Assembly: GCA_045631645.1 (NCBI GenBank)
Contig: JAZQVC010000046.1
Coordinates: forward strand, 1-47,356
Length of the DNA: 47,356 nucleotides
Reading direction: 5' to 3'
Origin: SIG459 sp045631645
Lineage (GTDB): Bacteria; Bacillota; Clostridia; Oscillospirales; Oscillospiraceae
Within the stretch, counting starts at the first letter, position 1; every line of letters starts with the position of its first letter. The notes beneath the pieces were generated by a model, which searched no databases, had not been told where the DNA came from, and saw only the letters and a list, made by a program, of their open reading frames with translations. The position numbers and the translations under genes are program-made. This document shows, one piece after another, positions 16,242 to 24,745 of the stretch.

Positions 16242-17465
16242 TTACTTGTCCTCCTTTGCACGTTTGTTCTCGTCCATAATCTCCATCAGAGCTTCAACTC
16301 TGGTGTCATACTGAGCCTCGGAGAATACACGGGGGTCGGACTGGTCGCCGTCGAAGCAGACGGTGGGGACACCGGTGACCTCGCGGAACTGGCGCTCCAT
16401 CTCATAGAGAGTGCCGCTCCAGTGCTTGCAGCTGCGGTTCATATGGAAAACAGCGCCGTCAACTTTGTTATTGATGGCATCGTCAACGCGCAGCTTCAGT
16501 TCGCGCTCGAAGCAGTTGGAGTTGGGAACATAGGAATAGGCTGCCATCAGCTCATCCAGATTGCTGTAAAGGAAGCTGAAAGCGGGGCCATAAACAGAGG
16601 CGGTTACGTTCATACCGCGGCTCTGGAGAGCCTTATATGTATACTTGAGGTTTGCCCAGCAGGCAATACCCTCGAAAAGAACGCGGTATTTTTCCTCGCC
16701 CTTGAAGGAGCTCTTGCCTTCCTTGGCCAGTTCCTCATAATCCTCAGCCAGAGCCTCGAAAGCCTCGGCTGCAGCAACGGTGCCGCGTCCAACGCAGGCA
16801 ACGGCCATGTTGTTGAAAATATCAAAGCCGCTGAAGGGAGAGGGCTCGCAGGCCATATAGCCAACGGCCTTCAGCCATGCCTTGGAGGAACGCTGGGAAA
16901 CCTCCATAACGCTGCGAAGCTTATCATAGTCCATCTTCTTGCCGGTGATTTCTTCCAGCTGTGCGATGGCATCGTCAAACTGTGCGCGGATATACTTAAC
17001 ACGGTCTTCGGAGCATTCCATAGCGTCCAGATGAGGAATGTCGATGAGGATCAGGGGTACATTCAGCTCCAGAGCGAGGTTTTCATACCACTTGATCATG
17101 CAGTTGCAGATATTATTGCAGCAAAGAAGGAAATCGGGGAAGGGGATCTCTATCTCCTCGCACTTTTTGATGTCCGCATAGGCAAAGTTGATGCGGGCAT
17201 AAGAGCAAAGGTCGGAGGAATAGCCCATGCCCTCGGCATGCTGGCACATACGAAGTCCGCCGCCCTTGGCGCCGACTGCAGCGCCCATGTTCTCGGGGTA
17301 AACAACATGGATACCCATAGCAGTGGTGATCTCCTGGGGGAAGTTGGAGGCGCACCAGCCAACCTTTTCGCCGCGGAGTTTTGCATCCCATGCATCCTGG
17401 GCAATTTTATCCTGAAGCTCGCGAAGGATTATCTTGGCGGGCTTTCTTTCAAGAATTTCGCTCAT
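16242..17465 (-). CDS. hadB: (R)-2-hydroxyacyl-CoA dehydratase, large (alpha) subunit
   Basis: A 407-residue HadB/FldB/HgdA-type subunit, partner of the product of the next gene. The N-terminus VGWCASNFPQEITTAMG matches the family, as do the cysteine-rich LLCCNNICNCMIKWYE (about residue 115-130) that contributes cluster ligands and the C-terminal VDGAVFHMNRSCKHWSG. AAGGAG precedes ATG 17465. The operon starts at a strong promoter covered by a perfect inverted repeat (17497-17522) next to a divergent TetR gene, so expression is probably repressed until an inducer, perhaps the substrate acid or its CoA ester, appears. Confidence 0.9.
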   Translation of the reverse strand: MSEILERKPAKIILRELQDKIAQDAWDAKLRGEKVGWCASNFPQEITTAMGIHVVYPENMGAAVGAKGGGLRMCQHAEGMGYSSDLCSYARINFAYADIKKCEEIEIPFPDFLLCCNNICNCMIKWYENLALELNVPLILIDIPHLDAMECSEDRVKYIRAQFDDAIAQLEEITGKKMDYDKLRSVMEVSQRSSKAWLKAVGYMACEPSPFSGFDIFNNMAVACVGRGTVAAAEAFEALAEDYEELAKEGKSSFKGEEKYRVLFEGIACWANLKYTYKALQSRGMNVTASVYGPAFSFLYSNLDELMAAYSYVPNSNCFERELKLRVDDAINNKVDGAVFHMNRSCKHWSGTLYEMERQFREVTGVPTVCFDGDQSDPRVFSEAQYDTRVEALMEIMDENKRAKEDK

Positions 17466-17496
17466 TTTTCCACTCCTTTTTAGTATTTATATAAAG

Positions 17497-17522
17497 AAAT
17501 ATTAGAATTGATTCTAATATTT
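17497..17522. promoter_or_regulatory. Perfect 11-bp inverted repeat, probable TetR operator
   Basis: AAATATTAGAA (17497-17507) and TTCTAATATTT (17512-17522) are exact complements around TTGA. The repeat abuts the hadB -10 box and would cover its transcription start, about 100 bases from the divergent tetR start. Location and symmetry are typical of a TetR-family operator. Confidence 0.8.
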
Positions 17523-17550
17523 ATTATATAGTCCCATGCGTAATTGTCAA
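17523..17550 (-). promoter_or_regulatory. Promoter of hadBC
   Basis: On the minus strand TTGACA (17545-17550) and TATAAT (17523-17528) are both perfect, with a 16-base spacer. The divergent tetR gene has TATAAT at 17582-17587 with no clear -35 box. Confidence 0.85.
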
Positions 17551-17624
17551 CATTAAATATAGCTTTTTGCTTTCTTCGTGGTATAATGGGCTATAACACC
17601 TGATGTTCCTTTTGGAGGATAGAA

Positions 17625-18209
17625 ATGTCAAAAGTCAAGGAAAAACAGCTGCGCCGCCGCTCGGAAATAATAGAGGCCGTTATACCGCTCATCGCCTCCG
17701 TGCCCTTCGACGAGCTGAGCGTCAACGAAATATGCCTGTCCGCAGGGATTTCCGTAGGCAGCTTCTATCACTATTTTGAAAAAAAGTCCGATATGCTTGT
17801 GGGGCTGCTTGGACTTATAGACGAATATCTTGAAGCCCAGGTCTATCCCCTACTCAGCGAAGGCTCTGCCATTGATAAACTGATCCGCTTTGCGCTGGAG
17901 TGGGCGCGCTATGTTGAATCTCACGGCATTGAACGCTCAAAGCTCATCTCCTCCGTTGCTCCCGCCAACACAGACCTTGGCGGACAAAAACGCAGCAGTC
18001 TGGTCTATCTCGAAAAGCTTATGTCCGAAGGTCAGGCCGAGGGTTGTATATCCACTGCCCAAAGCCCCGATGAGCTTGCTGAGCTTTATCTCCTTGCATT
18101 GCGCGCCATCACCACCGACTGGTCGAGACAGGGCGGCAGCTACTCCATCGTGGAAAAGATGGAAGTGTTCATATGCATTTGGCTGAAAGGTATAGCTCCT
18201 GCAAAATAA
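17625..18209 (+). CDS. TetR/AcrR-family transcriptional regulator of the had locus
   Basis: A 194-residue TetR-family protein. The N-terminal HTH covers about residues 10-55, with SVNEICLSAGISVGSFYHYFEKKSDML being the classic helix-turn-helix through helix 4. The C-terminal domain is a poorly conserved helical ligand pocket. TTGGAGG precedes ATG 17625. It sits between the hadBC operon (divergent) and the hadA-hadI operon (convergent), and the perfect palindrome at 17497-17522 is the obvious target. Whether it also controls hadAI is unclear, because I see no copy of that palindrome before hadA. Confidence 0.9.
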   Translation: MSKVKEKQLRRRSEIIEAVIPLIASVPFDELSVNEICLSAGISVGSFYHYFEKKSDMLVGLLGLIDEYLEAQVYPLLSEGSAIDKLIRFALEWARYVESHGIERSKLISSVAPANTDLGGQKRSSLVYLEKLMSEGQAEGCISTAQSPDELAELYLLALRAITTDWSRQGGSYSIVEKMEVFICIWLKGIAPAK

Positions 18210-18223
18210 AATTCCGCATAATA

Positions 18224-18262
18224 AAACATTGGTCCGAGAGAACATCTCCGGACCAATGTTTT
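18224..18262. terminator. Shared terminator between tetR and hadI
   Basis: AAACATTGGTCCG pairs with CGGACCAATGTTT around a short loop and is followed by a T run on the plus strand. The genes converge here, so it may serve both. Confidence 0.8.
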
Positions 18263-18283
18263 TTTGATATATAGCTGAGTTTC

Positions 18284-19069
18284 TCAGCTTATTTTCTTCC
18301 AACCGTAAATGGCTGCGCCGAAGGCACCGCCCAACTGGTTGAGGGGTGAAACCTTTATAGAAACGCCAAGCTCCTTTTCAAGAGCGCGGACAACGCCGCC
18401 GTTTCTGGCAACGCCGCCGCTCATAACAACGGGCTCGATTACACCAAGTCTTCTTGCAAGACTTGCGGTTCTCACGGCAACGCTGTCATGAATGCCAGCA
18501 ACAAGAGCGTTGATATCAACATTCTGCGCCAGCTGGCTTATAACTTCGCTTTCTGCGAAAACAGTGCAGGTGGAACTTATACGAACGGTGGTCTCCGCCA
18601 TAGCGTCGCGCTTTTCAAGCTCGCTCACATCAAGCTCCAGAACTCTTGCCATAACATCAAGAAAACGTCCGGTGCCTGCGGCGCATTTATCGTTCATTAT
18701 AAAGTTTTCCATTTTGCCCTGTTCGCTCACACGAATAACTTTAGCGTCCTGACCGCCTATGTCGATGACGGTTCTCACGCCGGGGAAAAGGGCGTAAGCG
18801 CCGATGGCGTGGGCAGAAAGTTCGCTGACTATGTAGTCGGCAGCGGAGAAGGTGTTGCGTCCATAACCCGTGGCGGTGACGCAGGAGATATCCTCCATGC
18901 TCAGACCTGCCTGGGCAAGGGCTTCAGCCACCGCCCTGCCGGGACCGGAAGTTCCGGTGCCGGCGGCGATGATGCTTTTGCCAACGGTTTCTTCGCCGTT
19001 TTTAAGAATCAGGCATTTTGAGGCTGTGGAACCGATGTCCACGCCCATGCTGTATTTATCAGCCGCCAT
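18284..19069 (-). CDS. hadI: 2-hydroxyacyl-CoA dehydratase activator (ATPase, Fe-S)
   Basis: A 261-residue ASKHA-fold ATPase of the HgdC/HadI/FldI family. As a dimer bridging one 4Fe-4S cluster it uses ATP to inject an electron from reduced ferredoxin into the dehydratase. Seen here: phosphate loop GVDIGSTASKCL, VIDIGGQDAKVI, and the two cluster cysteines in NDKCAAGTGRF (about residue 129) and SSTCTVFAESE (about 168). ATG 19069 lies inside the end of hadA (11-base overlap), so translation is coupled. C. difficile keeps hadA, hadI, hadB and hadC in one operon; here the A-I and B-C halves are separated by a regulator. Confidence 0.93.
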   Translation of the reverse strand: MAADKYSMGVDIGSTASKCLILKNGEETVGKSIIAAGTGTSGPGRAVAEALAQAGLSMEDISCVTATGYGRNTFSAADYIVSELSAHAIGAYALFPGVRTVIDIGGQDAKVIRVSEQGKMENFIMNDKCAAGTGRFLDVMARVLELDVSELEKRDAMAETTVRISSTCTVFAESEVISQLAQNVDINALVAGIHDSVAVRTASLARRLGVIEPVVMSGGVARNGGVVRALEKELGVSIKVSPLNQLGGAFGAAIYGWKKIS

Positions 19070-20303
19070 GGTAGGCCTTCAGATCCTCCCATGTGTTGTA
19101 GATGCCCTGCTCATGGAGCTCAGCAAGCTGCTCATCGGTGTAGCCCAGTCCCTTGAGGACTTCTTCGCTGTGCTCACCGAGCATGGGAGCCATCTTGTAG
19201 TCGGGCAGATCGTTGCCGATGAAGATGGGCTGACGGATGAGAACGCGCTTGTTGCCGGTGGGATAATCCATCTCGTAGAATACGTCGTTGGCCCAAGCCT
19301 GCTTATCCTCGAGAACCTCTTCCCAGCTCTGGAGCATGGAGTGGGGGATGTCTGCCTTGGTGAGGATTTCGTCCCACTCGCCAACGGTCTTCTTCTCGAA
19401 GGCCTCGGTGAGGATATCAACGAACTCGCTGTGGAGCTTGTTCTTGGTGATGTTGTCCATGGTGTAGCGGGGGTTGCCTACCAGATCCTCGCGGCCGATG
19501 AGGGGCATGAAGCGGGGATAGAACATATCGAAGGGAGGCATAGAGATCTGCATGAAGCGGCCGTCGGAGCAGCGGTATGCGCAGTTGAAGGGGTTATCAG
19601 CGGTGCGGCGGGAAATGGGATACTTCTGGCCGTACTCGGTGTACTGAGCAGCCTGAACCATGATAGCCTGGTCCCAGATGGAGGTGTGGAGCAGGTTGAT
19701 GCAAACACGCTCGCCAACGCCGGTGCGCTGTGCGTTGAAGAGAGCAGCCATAACGCCGGAAGCGAGAAGCAGGCCGGAGATGTGGTCACCCATGCCGGGG
19801 ATCAGGTTGCCGGGCCATTCGTCCTTCTGACGGAGGGAGTCCATGATACCGCCACGTGCCCAGAATGCAGTGAAGTCATAGCCGGGGAGATCCTTATCGG
19901 GACCCTTGTCGCCGTAGCCGGTGAGAGTGCCGTAAACCATCTTGGGGAATTTCTCATGAAGCTCTTCATAGGTCAGGCCGGCCTTTGCCAGAGCCTGAGG
20001 ACGCCAGTTGGTGAGGAAGATGTCTGCATCAGCAAGAAGCTTGAAGAGGATTTCCTTACCGGTCTCGCTCTTGAGGTTGAGAACGATGCCGCGCTTGTTG
20101 GCATTTTCAAGGTCAAAAGTGGTGTTTTCATAGGGGCTGCCGCTGCGGCCTTCGCTTACGCCGTTCCAACGGACAGCGTCGCCGCCCTTGGCCTCGACCT
20201 TGATAACGTCTGCGCCGTGGTCAGCGAAAAATCTTGCGCATGCAGGAACTGCAATGAAAGTAGAAAGCTCAACTACTTTAAGTCCGGCAAGTGTCTTGTT
20301 CAT
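19059..20303 (-). CDS. hadA: Class III CoA transferase (HadA/FldA/CaiB-BaiF family)
   Basis: A 414-residue family III CoA transferase (formyl-CoA transferase fold). Seen here: the N-terminal KVVELSTFIAVPACARFFAD and DVIKVEAKGGDAVRWNG, NLKSETGKEILFKLLADAD, and GMGDHISG (about residue 170), whose Asp is the expected acyl-anhydride nucleophile. In HadA and FldA the enzyme moves CoA from the product enoyl- or acyl-CoA to the 2-hydroxy acid. Overlap with hadI and nearness to hadBC support that role. GGAGG precedes ATG 20303. Confidence 0.88.
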   Translation of the reverse strand: MNKTLAGLKVVELSTFIAVPACARFFADHGADVIKVEAKGGDAVRWNGVSEGRSGSPYENTTFDLENANKRGIVLNLKSETGKEILFKLLADADIFLTNWRPQALAKAGLTYEELHEKFPKMVYGTLTGYGDKGPDKDLPGYDFTAFWARGGIMDSLRQKDEWPGNLIPGMGDHISGLLLASGVMAALFNAQRTGVGERVCINLLHTSIWDQAIMVQAAQYTEYGQKYPISRRTADNPFNCAYRCSDGRFMQISMPPFDMFYPRFMPLIGREDLVGNPRYTMDNITKNKLHSEFVDILTEAFEKKTVGEWDEILTKADIPHSMLQSWEEVLEDKQAWANDVFYEMDYPTGNKRVLIRQPIFIGNDLPDYKMAPMLGEHSEEVLKGLGYTDEQLAELHEQGIYNTWEDLKAYHGG

Positions 20304-20372
20304 GTTTTTTCCTCCAAATATATTGTTTTTTTGTTTTTTACGGGTGGAAAATTAATAATATACTCCTATATA

Positions 20373-20400
20373 ATTATAATTATTTTATCAGCTTTGTCAA
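20373..20400 (-). promoter_or_regulatory. Promoter of hadA-hadI
   Basis: Minus-strand TTGACA (20395-20400), a 16-base spacer and TATAAT (20373-20378), the same geometry as the hadBC promoter. A TATAATTATA self-complementary stretch covers the -10, but it does not match the hadBC palindrome. Confidence 0.8.
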
Positions 20401-20421
20401 CGCAAATCGTGCATGGGGCGT

Positions 20422-20450
20422 TTGACACAGCGGCAAAAAAGAACTATACT
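20422..20450 (+). promoter_or_regulatory. Promoter of the MATE gene
   Basis: TTGACA (20422-20427), a 17-base spacer and TATACT (20445-20450). It lies back to back with the hadA promoter. Confidence 0.75.
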
Positions 20451-20486
20451 ATATGGTAATAAATCTAGGAAAAGAGAGGTGGTTTC

Positions 20487-21854
20487 ATGGGCGACAGAAA
20501 GGACCTTACAAGCGGCAGCGTTTGGAAAAAGCTTACGCTTTTCGCGCTTCCCATTGTGGCAATGAACTTGCTGCAGGCTATTTACAGCATTGTTGACATG
20601 ATAATCGTTGGTCAGTTTGTGGGCTCCGTCGGTATGTCCGCCGTCAGCATTGGCGGTCAGATAACCACGCTTGTGCTGGTTACATGCTCGGGCATCGCAA
20701 ACGGCTGCGCCGTATATGTGGGCAACCTTTCCGGATTGAAGCGCTACAGGGAAATGAAGGGCTATGTTGGCAGCTTGCTCAGCTTCCTTCTCATTCTTGC
20801 GGTATGCTTCACCATTGTGATAATAGCTTTCTGCACCCCTCTCCTCACCGCTCTCAATACCCCCTCCGAAAGCTTTGACGACACCCGAATTTATCTCATA
20901 ATCTCCATGCTGGGCACAGTGTTTGTCTATGGCTACGGTCTTCTCAGCGCCGCATTGAGAGGTATCGGCGAATCCTTTAAGCCGCTTATATATGTTATCA
21001 TCACCACTATTGAAAACATTCTCCTTGACCTTCTTTTCGTGGCAGTGCTGGATATGGGCGCAGTTGGTGCCGCCGTTGCAACGGTAATAAGTCAGGCAAC
21101 AAGCTGCGCGCTGGTGGCAATATATGTTGCCCGTCACACGCCCCTTTTCGACTTCAAGCTTTCCTCTTTCCGCATTGACAAAATAAAGCTTTCCGCACAG
21201 CTTTCCGTTGGTGTTCCTCAGGCAATTCAGTATGTCTGCTCCAATATCTCCTTCCTTTTCATCTCTTCCCTTATCAACAGCTTCGGCATTGCCGCTTCCG
21301 CCGCCGCGGGTGCTGCCAACAAGCTCAGCTCCTTCGGCACTATGCCCGGCATTGCCTGCATGACCGCCATTGTAACAATGACAGCGCAAAATCACCCGAG
21401 GAAGGACTTCAAGAGAATTATCCGCGGCATGACATGCGGACTTGTGCTCTCCCTTTCAGTATCCGTTGTCTTCGTTCTCCTTTGCCAGATAGTCCCTGAA
21501 ACTATGTACAGACTCTTCACCTCGGATACCTCTGTGCTTGACGTTGGTATAAGCTATCTGAAATATTTCTCCCTCTGCTTCATCGGAGAAACCACCATGT
21601 TCTGCCTTTTCGGCGTTATAACCGGTTCCGGCTACACAAGAGCCACCATGTTCTCCGGAATAATTTCATCCTTTGCGGTGCGTTATCTCCTCGCCTATGT
21701 TCTTTGCCACCACACCGCGCTGGGCTTTGATGGTATTGCACTGGGCTTCGTCTTCTCCTCCTTCGTTGGAATCGGAGTGAGCATTTTCTTCTTCATCACA
21801 GGCAAGTGGAAAAAGAGCAAACTCTATGACGATGACCCCGATTACGGAATTTAA
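20487..21854 (+). CDS. MATE-family efflux transporter
   Basis: A 455-residue polytopic membrane protein of the MATE (MatE) family, with about 12 hydrophobic segments in two homologous halves. The N-terminal LPIVAMNLLQAIYSIVDMIIVGQFVG is diagnostic, and a second-half counterpart begins near VGVPQAIQYVCSNISFLFISSLIN. Family members export drugs or metabolites using Na+ or H+ gradients. GAGAGG precedes ATG 20487. It is divergent from hadAI, so a role in exporting fermentation products is possible but unsupported by more than location. Confidence 0.92.
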   Translation: MGDRKDLTSGSVWKKLTLFALPIVAMNLLQAIYSIVDMIIVGQFVGSVGMSAVSIGGQITTLVLVTCSGIANGCAVYVGNLSGLKRYREMKGYVGSLLSFLLILAVCFTIVIIAFCTPLLTALNTPSESFDDTRIYLIISMLGTVFVYGYGLLSAALRGIGESFKPLIYVIITTIENILLDLLFVAVLDMGAVGAAVATVISQATSCALVAIYVARHTPLFDFKLSSFRIDKIKLSAQLSVGVPQAIQYVCSNISFLFISSLINSFGIAASAAAGAANKLSSFGTMPGIACMTAIVTMTAQNHPRKDFKRIIRGMTCGLVLSLSVSVVFVLLCQIVPETMYRLFTSDTSVLDVGISYLKYFSLCFIGETTMFCLFGVITGSGYTRATMFSGIISSFAVRYLLAYVLCHHTALGFDGIALGFVFSSFVGIGVSIFFFITGKWKKSKLYDDDPDYGI

Positions 21855-21857
21855 TAA

Positions 21858-21893
21858 AAAAACAGGAGCGTATCAATACGCTCCGGTTTTTTT
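21858..21893. terminator. Bidirectional terminator between the MATE and AlaX-like genes
   Basis: GGAGCGTAT / ATACGCTCC (21865-21873, 21876-21884) flanked by seven A on one side and seven T on the other. Confidence 0.9.
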
Positions 21894-23037
21894 ATTTCCC
21901 AAAGAAATTTTTTATCTCCTCTTCGGTGCAGGAAACGCTGCCCTGAGCAAAGAAGGGCTTGCCGCCGCCTCTTCCCCGGAGGGCGCTGTTCATATCTTTC
22001 ACCATAGCGCGGAGGTCTCCGTCTTTTTTGCAAAGGGCATATTTATATCCCTTTTCATCGTCACCGGAGAAAACGGCGCAAAGTCCGCTGCAGCGGCTCA
22101 TAAGAGCATCGGCAAGACGGCGAACGCCATCGGGAGAGAGCCCCTCTTCAAAGAGGAGGACATCTTCACTGCCCTCATATTTTTCCGCAGTTGCCGCGAA
22201 GACGCGGTTTTCCATAGCGGTGAGACGGTAAGAAGTGGCGCTAAGCTCATCTTGCATGCGCTTTGCAGCAGCGAAGGTGGCATCATATTTGGCGGAAAGA
22301 AGAGCACCCACCGCGCCGTTTTGCTCGGTGGCACAACAGACATAATCATAGGCTCTTTTGCCGGAGAGCATTTCAATGCGCACTCCCTCGCGGAAGGGAT
22401 GAACGTTGAGAAGCTTGATAAGGCCTATCTCTCCTGCGCTTTTAATATGAGTTCCGCAGCAGGCGCACATATCCGCGCCCACGCACTCAACAATGCGCAC
22501 ATCTCCGCTAAGCGCCTTTTTGCTTCTATAGGGCAGGGTGGCAAGAGTCTCAGCATCAGGCCAGGTGGCATTTATGGGAATATTCTTCCAAATAAGAGCG
22601 TTGGCCTCGCCCTCTATTTCCTTCAGTTCCTCGCCATTTATGGCGCAGTTGAAATCAATTGTGACGGTATCCTTGCCCATGTGAAAGCCCACATTGTCGC
22701 ATCCGAATCGACTATGGATAAGACCGCTGACAATATGCTCGCCGCTATGCTGCTGCATAAAATCGAAGCGGCGTGAAAAATCAATCTCGCCCTCCACAGT
22801 GCTGCCCTCTTCAAGGGGAGCTTCGCAATAATGGATGACCTCGCCGCCCTTTTCGTGGGTATCCGTGACGCGCACTTTGCCAAGAAAACCGCTGTCACCC
22901 GGCTGTCCGCCACCCTCCGGATAAAAGGCGCTGCGGTCGAGAATTACCTCGTAGCCTTTTTTTCCTTCGGTGCAGGAAAGCACTCTGGCGGAGAATTTTT
23001 GGATATATGCATCCTGATAAAAAAGCTTTTCTGTCAT
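21892..23037 (-). CDS. Alanyl-tRNA-editing protein, AlaX-like with DHHA1 domain
   Basis: A 381-residue free-standing homologue of the AlaRS editing domain plus a C-terminal DHHA1 domain (AlaX long form). It would hydrolyse Ser-tRNA(Ala) or Gly-tRNA(Ala). Zinc ligands are visible in QQHSGEHIVSG (about residue 95) and in CVGADMCACCGTH (about 185). The N-terminal FYPEGGGQPGDSG matches AlaRS editing domains, and GRGGGKPFFAQGS near the end is the DHHA1 glycine motif. ATG 23037 is preferred over the in-frame GTG nine bases upstream because GAAAGGG then sits at proper distance. Confidence 0.92.
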   Translation of the reverse strand: MTEKLFYQDAYIQKFSARVLSCTEGKKGYEVILDRSAFYPEGGGQPGDSGFLGKVRVTDTHEKGGEVIHYCEAPLEEGSTVEGEIDFSRRFDFMQQHSGEHIVSGLIHSRFGCDNVGFHMGKDTVTIDFNCAINGEELKEIEGEANALIWKNIPINATWPDAETLATLPYRSKKALSGDVRIVECVGADMCACCGTHIKSAGEIGLIKLLNVHPFREGVRIEMLSGKRAYDYVCCATEQNGAVGALLSAKYDATFAAAKRMQDELSATSYRLTAMENRVFAATAEKYEGSEDVLLFEEGLSPDGVRRLADALMSRCSGLCAVFSGDDEKGYKYALCKKDGDLRAMVKDMNSALRGRGGGKPFFAQGSVSCTEEEIKNFFGK

Positions 23038-23108
23038 AGTAAGCACCCTTTCAAATAATAAAGCGGAAAACGAAATTCGTTTCCCGCTCTATCGTGCTGT
23101 ATGTTTAA

Positions 23109-23534
23109 TCAGATTAAAACCGGAGTATACTTTGTCTCATTTCCGTTTTCGTCAACAAGTACAAACTCGCCGCAATCGGAGCAAAGAGAAAAGGCATAAA
23201 GCTCCTCGCCGCTCTCAAACACGAAGCGGAGCATTGCGCTGCCGTCATTCTGCTGGAGGAGAGTATAGCTGCCGCTCTGAACGAAGCCGACACCTCTTGT
23301 GAGCTTTACATGACCTTGTCCGTCCATGCTGAGGTGGGTTCCGTCCTCGCCGTTGAACTCACCGACAAGGAAGCTGGTGATGTCCTTGCTGCCGGAAATG
23401 GAACTAGGAATGGAGAACGCAGCTTCATTAAACTGTATGTTATTGTTTTCAACGTCATCAAATCCGCCGTTAAGGCTGATGACAAGCAGCACTACCATAC
23501 ATATGGCAAGCACGCCTATCGCAAATTTTTTCAT
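23109..23534 (-). CDS. Small hypothetical protein with N-terminal membrane anchor
   Basis: A 141-residue protein I do not recognise. Residues 1-24 (MKKFAIGVLAICMVVLLVIS) form a signal peptide or single anchor without a lipobox cysteine. The remainder is predicted extracellular, with a DGQGHVKLTRGVGFVQSGSYTL strand-rich pattern of the kind seen in small beta-sheet domains that measure a background-dependent signal (DUF5640-like). GGAG lies 8 bases before ATG 23534; the longer frame would need a TTG. It shares direction with the AlaX-like gene, 71 bases upstream of it. Confidence 0.7.
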   Translation of the reverse strand: MKKFAIGVLAICMVVLLVISLNGGFDDVENNNIQFNEAAFSIPSSISGSKDITSFLVGEFNGEDGTHLSMDGQGHVKLTRGVGFVQSGSYTLLQQNDGSAMLRFVFESGEELYAFSLCSDCGEFVLVDENGNETKYTPVLI

Positions 23535-23742
23535 CTGCAATGCTCCAAACTGTCAAAAACCACGAAATCTGGGTTGGCTTTAAACCCAACCCCCCAATAT
23601 GTGTAACATTATAATACAGGCTTCGACAGGATGCAAGCATATTTTGTGTTTTTTTCAAAAAAATTCTACAAAATATGGCCTATATTTTGGGTATTTTTCG
23701 GACAAAGAGGCAAATTTTTGAATATTTGGAATAAACTGCATT

Positions 23743-24738
23743 TTACACAATATATCCGCCGCCCAAAACCCTCTCTCCACAATAGATGACAGCCGCCTGA
23801 CCTCTTGCAGGAGCTCTCACCGCTTCGTCGCACTGGACGCGTACCATTGAGTTTTCCTGAGGATACACCGTGCATTCAGGACATTCCCACTTGGTGTGGC
23901 GAACTTTTATGCTTCCGCGTATGGGCTCTTCGCTCTCGGGAATGAGCCAGTTGAAATCTCTTATGCGAACTTCGGTTTTGAAAAGATCCTCCCAAAGGGC
24001 AAGAATAATCTCGTTGGTTTCGGGTCGAATTTCGGAAACATATAGCTTGCGCTCATTATAAAGTCCCGGAATGCGCTGACCCACCGTCCAGCGATGTATG
24101 CCCTCGTGGCGGCCTATGATCTGATTATTAAAAACGAAATCTCCCGCTCCGGGAACGGCGGCGCGGCGGCCTATCCAGCCGATATAGTCCTTATCGGGGA
24201 TGAAGCATATCTCCATGCTGTCCGGCTTGGAGGCAACAGGAATGCCGAAGCTCTCCGCCATGGCGCGGACTTCGCTTTTTTCATACTCGCCCAAGGGCAG
24301 CAGCAAACGCTCCACCTGTTCTTTCTTCAGGCGGCAGAGCATATAGCTTTGGTCATTTCCCGACCGAGCTTTGTAAAGAGCGCCATTTTCCGTTCGGGCA
24401 TAGTGACCTGTTGCAATAAATTCCGCGCCTACTTCGTCCGCCCTCTCTATCAATGCGGCGAACTTCACCGCAGGGTTGCACATAATGCAGGGGTTGGGGG
24501 TTTCGCCCCGAAGATAGCTTTCCACAAAGGGAACGCAGACCTTTTCCTCCAAGCGGGCAGATATATCCATTATATCCAGCTCCACACCCAAAAAACGGGC
24601 AGTTTCCACCGCGTCGGCTCTCGCTTCCGCTGAGCCAATATCAAGATAAAGTCCGCGGACTTCATATCCCGCGTTTTGCAAAAGTCTTGCGGCAACGGCG
24701 CTATCCACGCCGCCGCTGAGACCTAAAAGCACTCTCAT
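23743..24738 (-). CDS. mnmA: tRNA-specific 2-thiouridylase MnmA
   Basis: A 331-residue enzyme that thiolates U34 of tRNA-Lys, -Glu and -Gln. The PP-loop LLGLSGGVDSAVAARLL is at the N-terminus, TPNPCIMCNPAVKF (about residue 85) holds the first catalytic cysteine, ATGHYAR follows, and SMEICFIPD (about 187) holds the persulfide cysteine. GTGAGG precedes ATG 24738; the longer frame overlapping mnmG is unlikely. The start is 7 bases after the mnmG stop, so the two U34 modification genes form one operon. The 200 bases downstream (23540-23742) are AT-rich with no gene seen. Confidence 0.95.
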   Translation of the reverse strand: MRVLLGLSGGVDSAVAARLLQNAGYEVRGLYLDIGSAEARADAVETARFLGVELDIMDISARLEEKVCVPFVESYLRGETPNPCIMCNPAVKFAALIERADEVGAEFIATGHYARTENGALYKARSGNDQSYMLCRLKKEQVERLLLPLGEYEKSEVRAMAESFGIPVASKPDSMEICFIPDKDYIGWIGRRAAVPGAGDFVFNNQIIGRHEGIHRWTVGQRIPGLYNERKLYVSEIRPETNEIILALWEDLFKTEVRIRDFNWLIPESEEPIRGSIKVRHTKWECPECTVYPQENSMVRVQCDEAVRAPARGQAAVIYCGERVLGGGYIV

Positions 24739-24745
24739 TTTTGCC

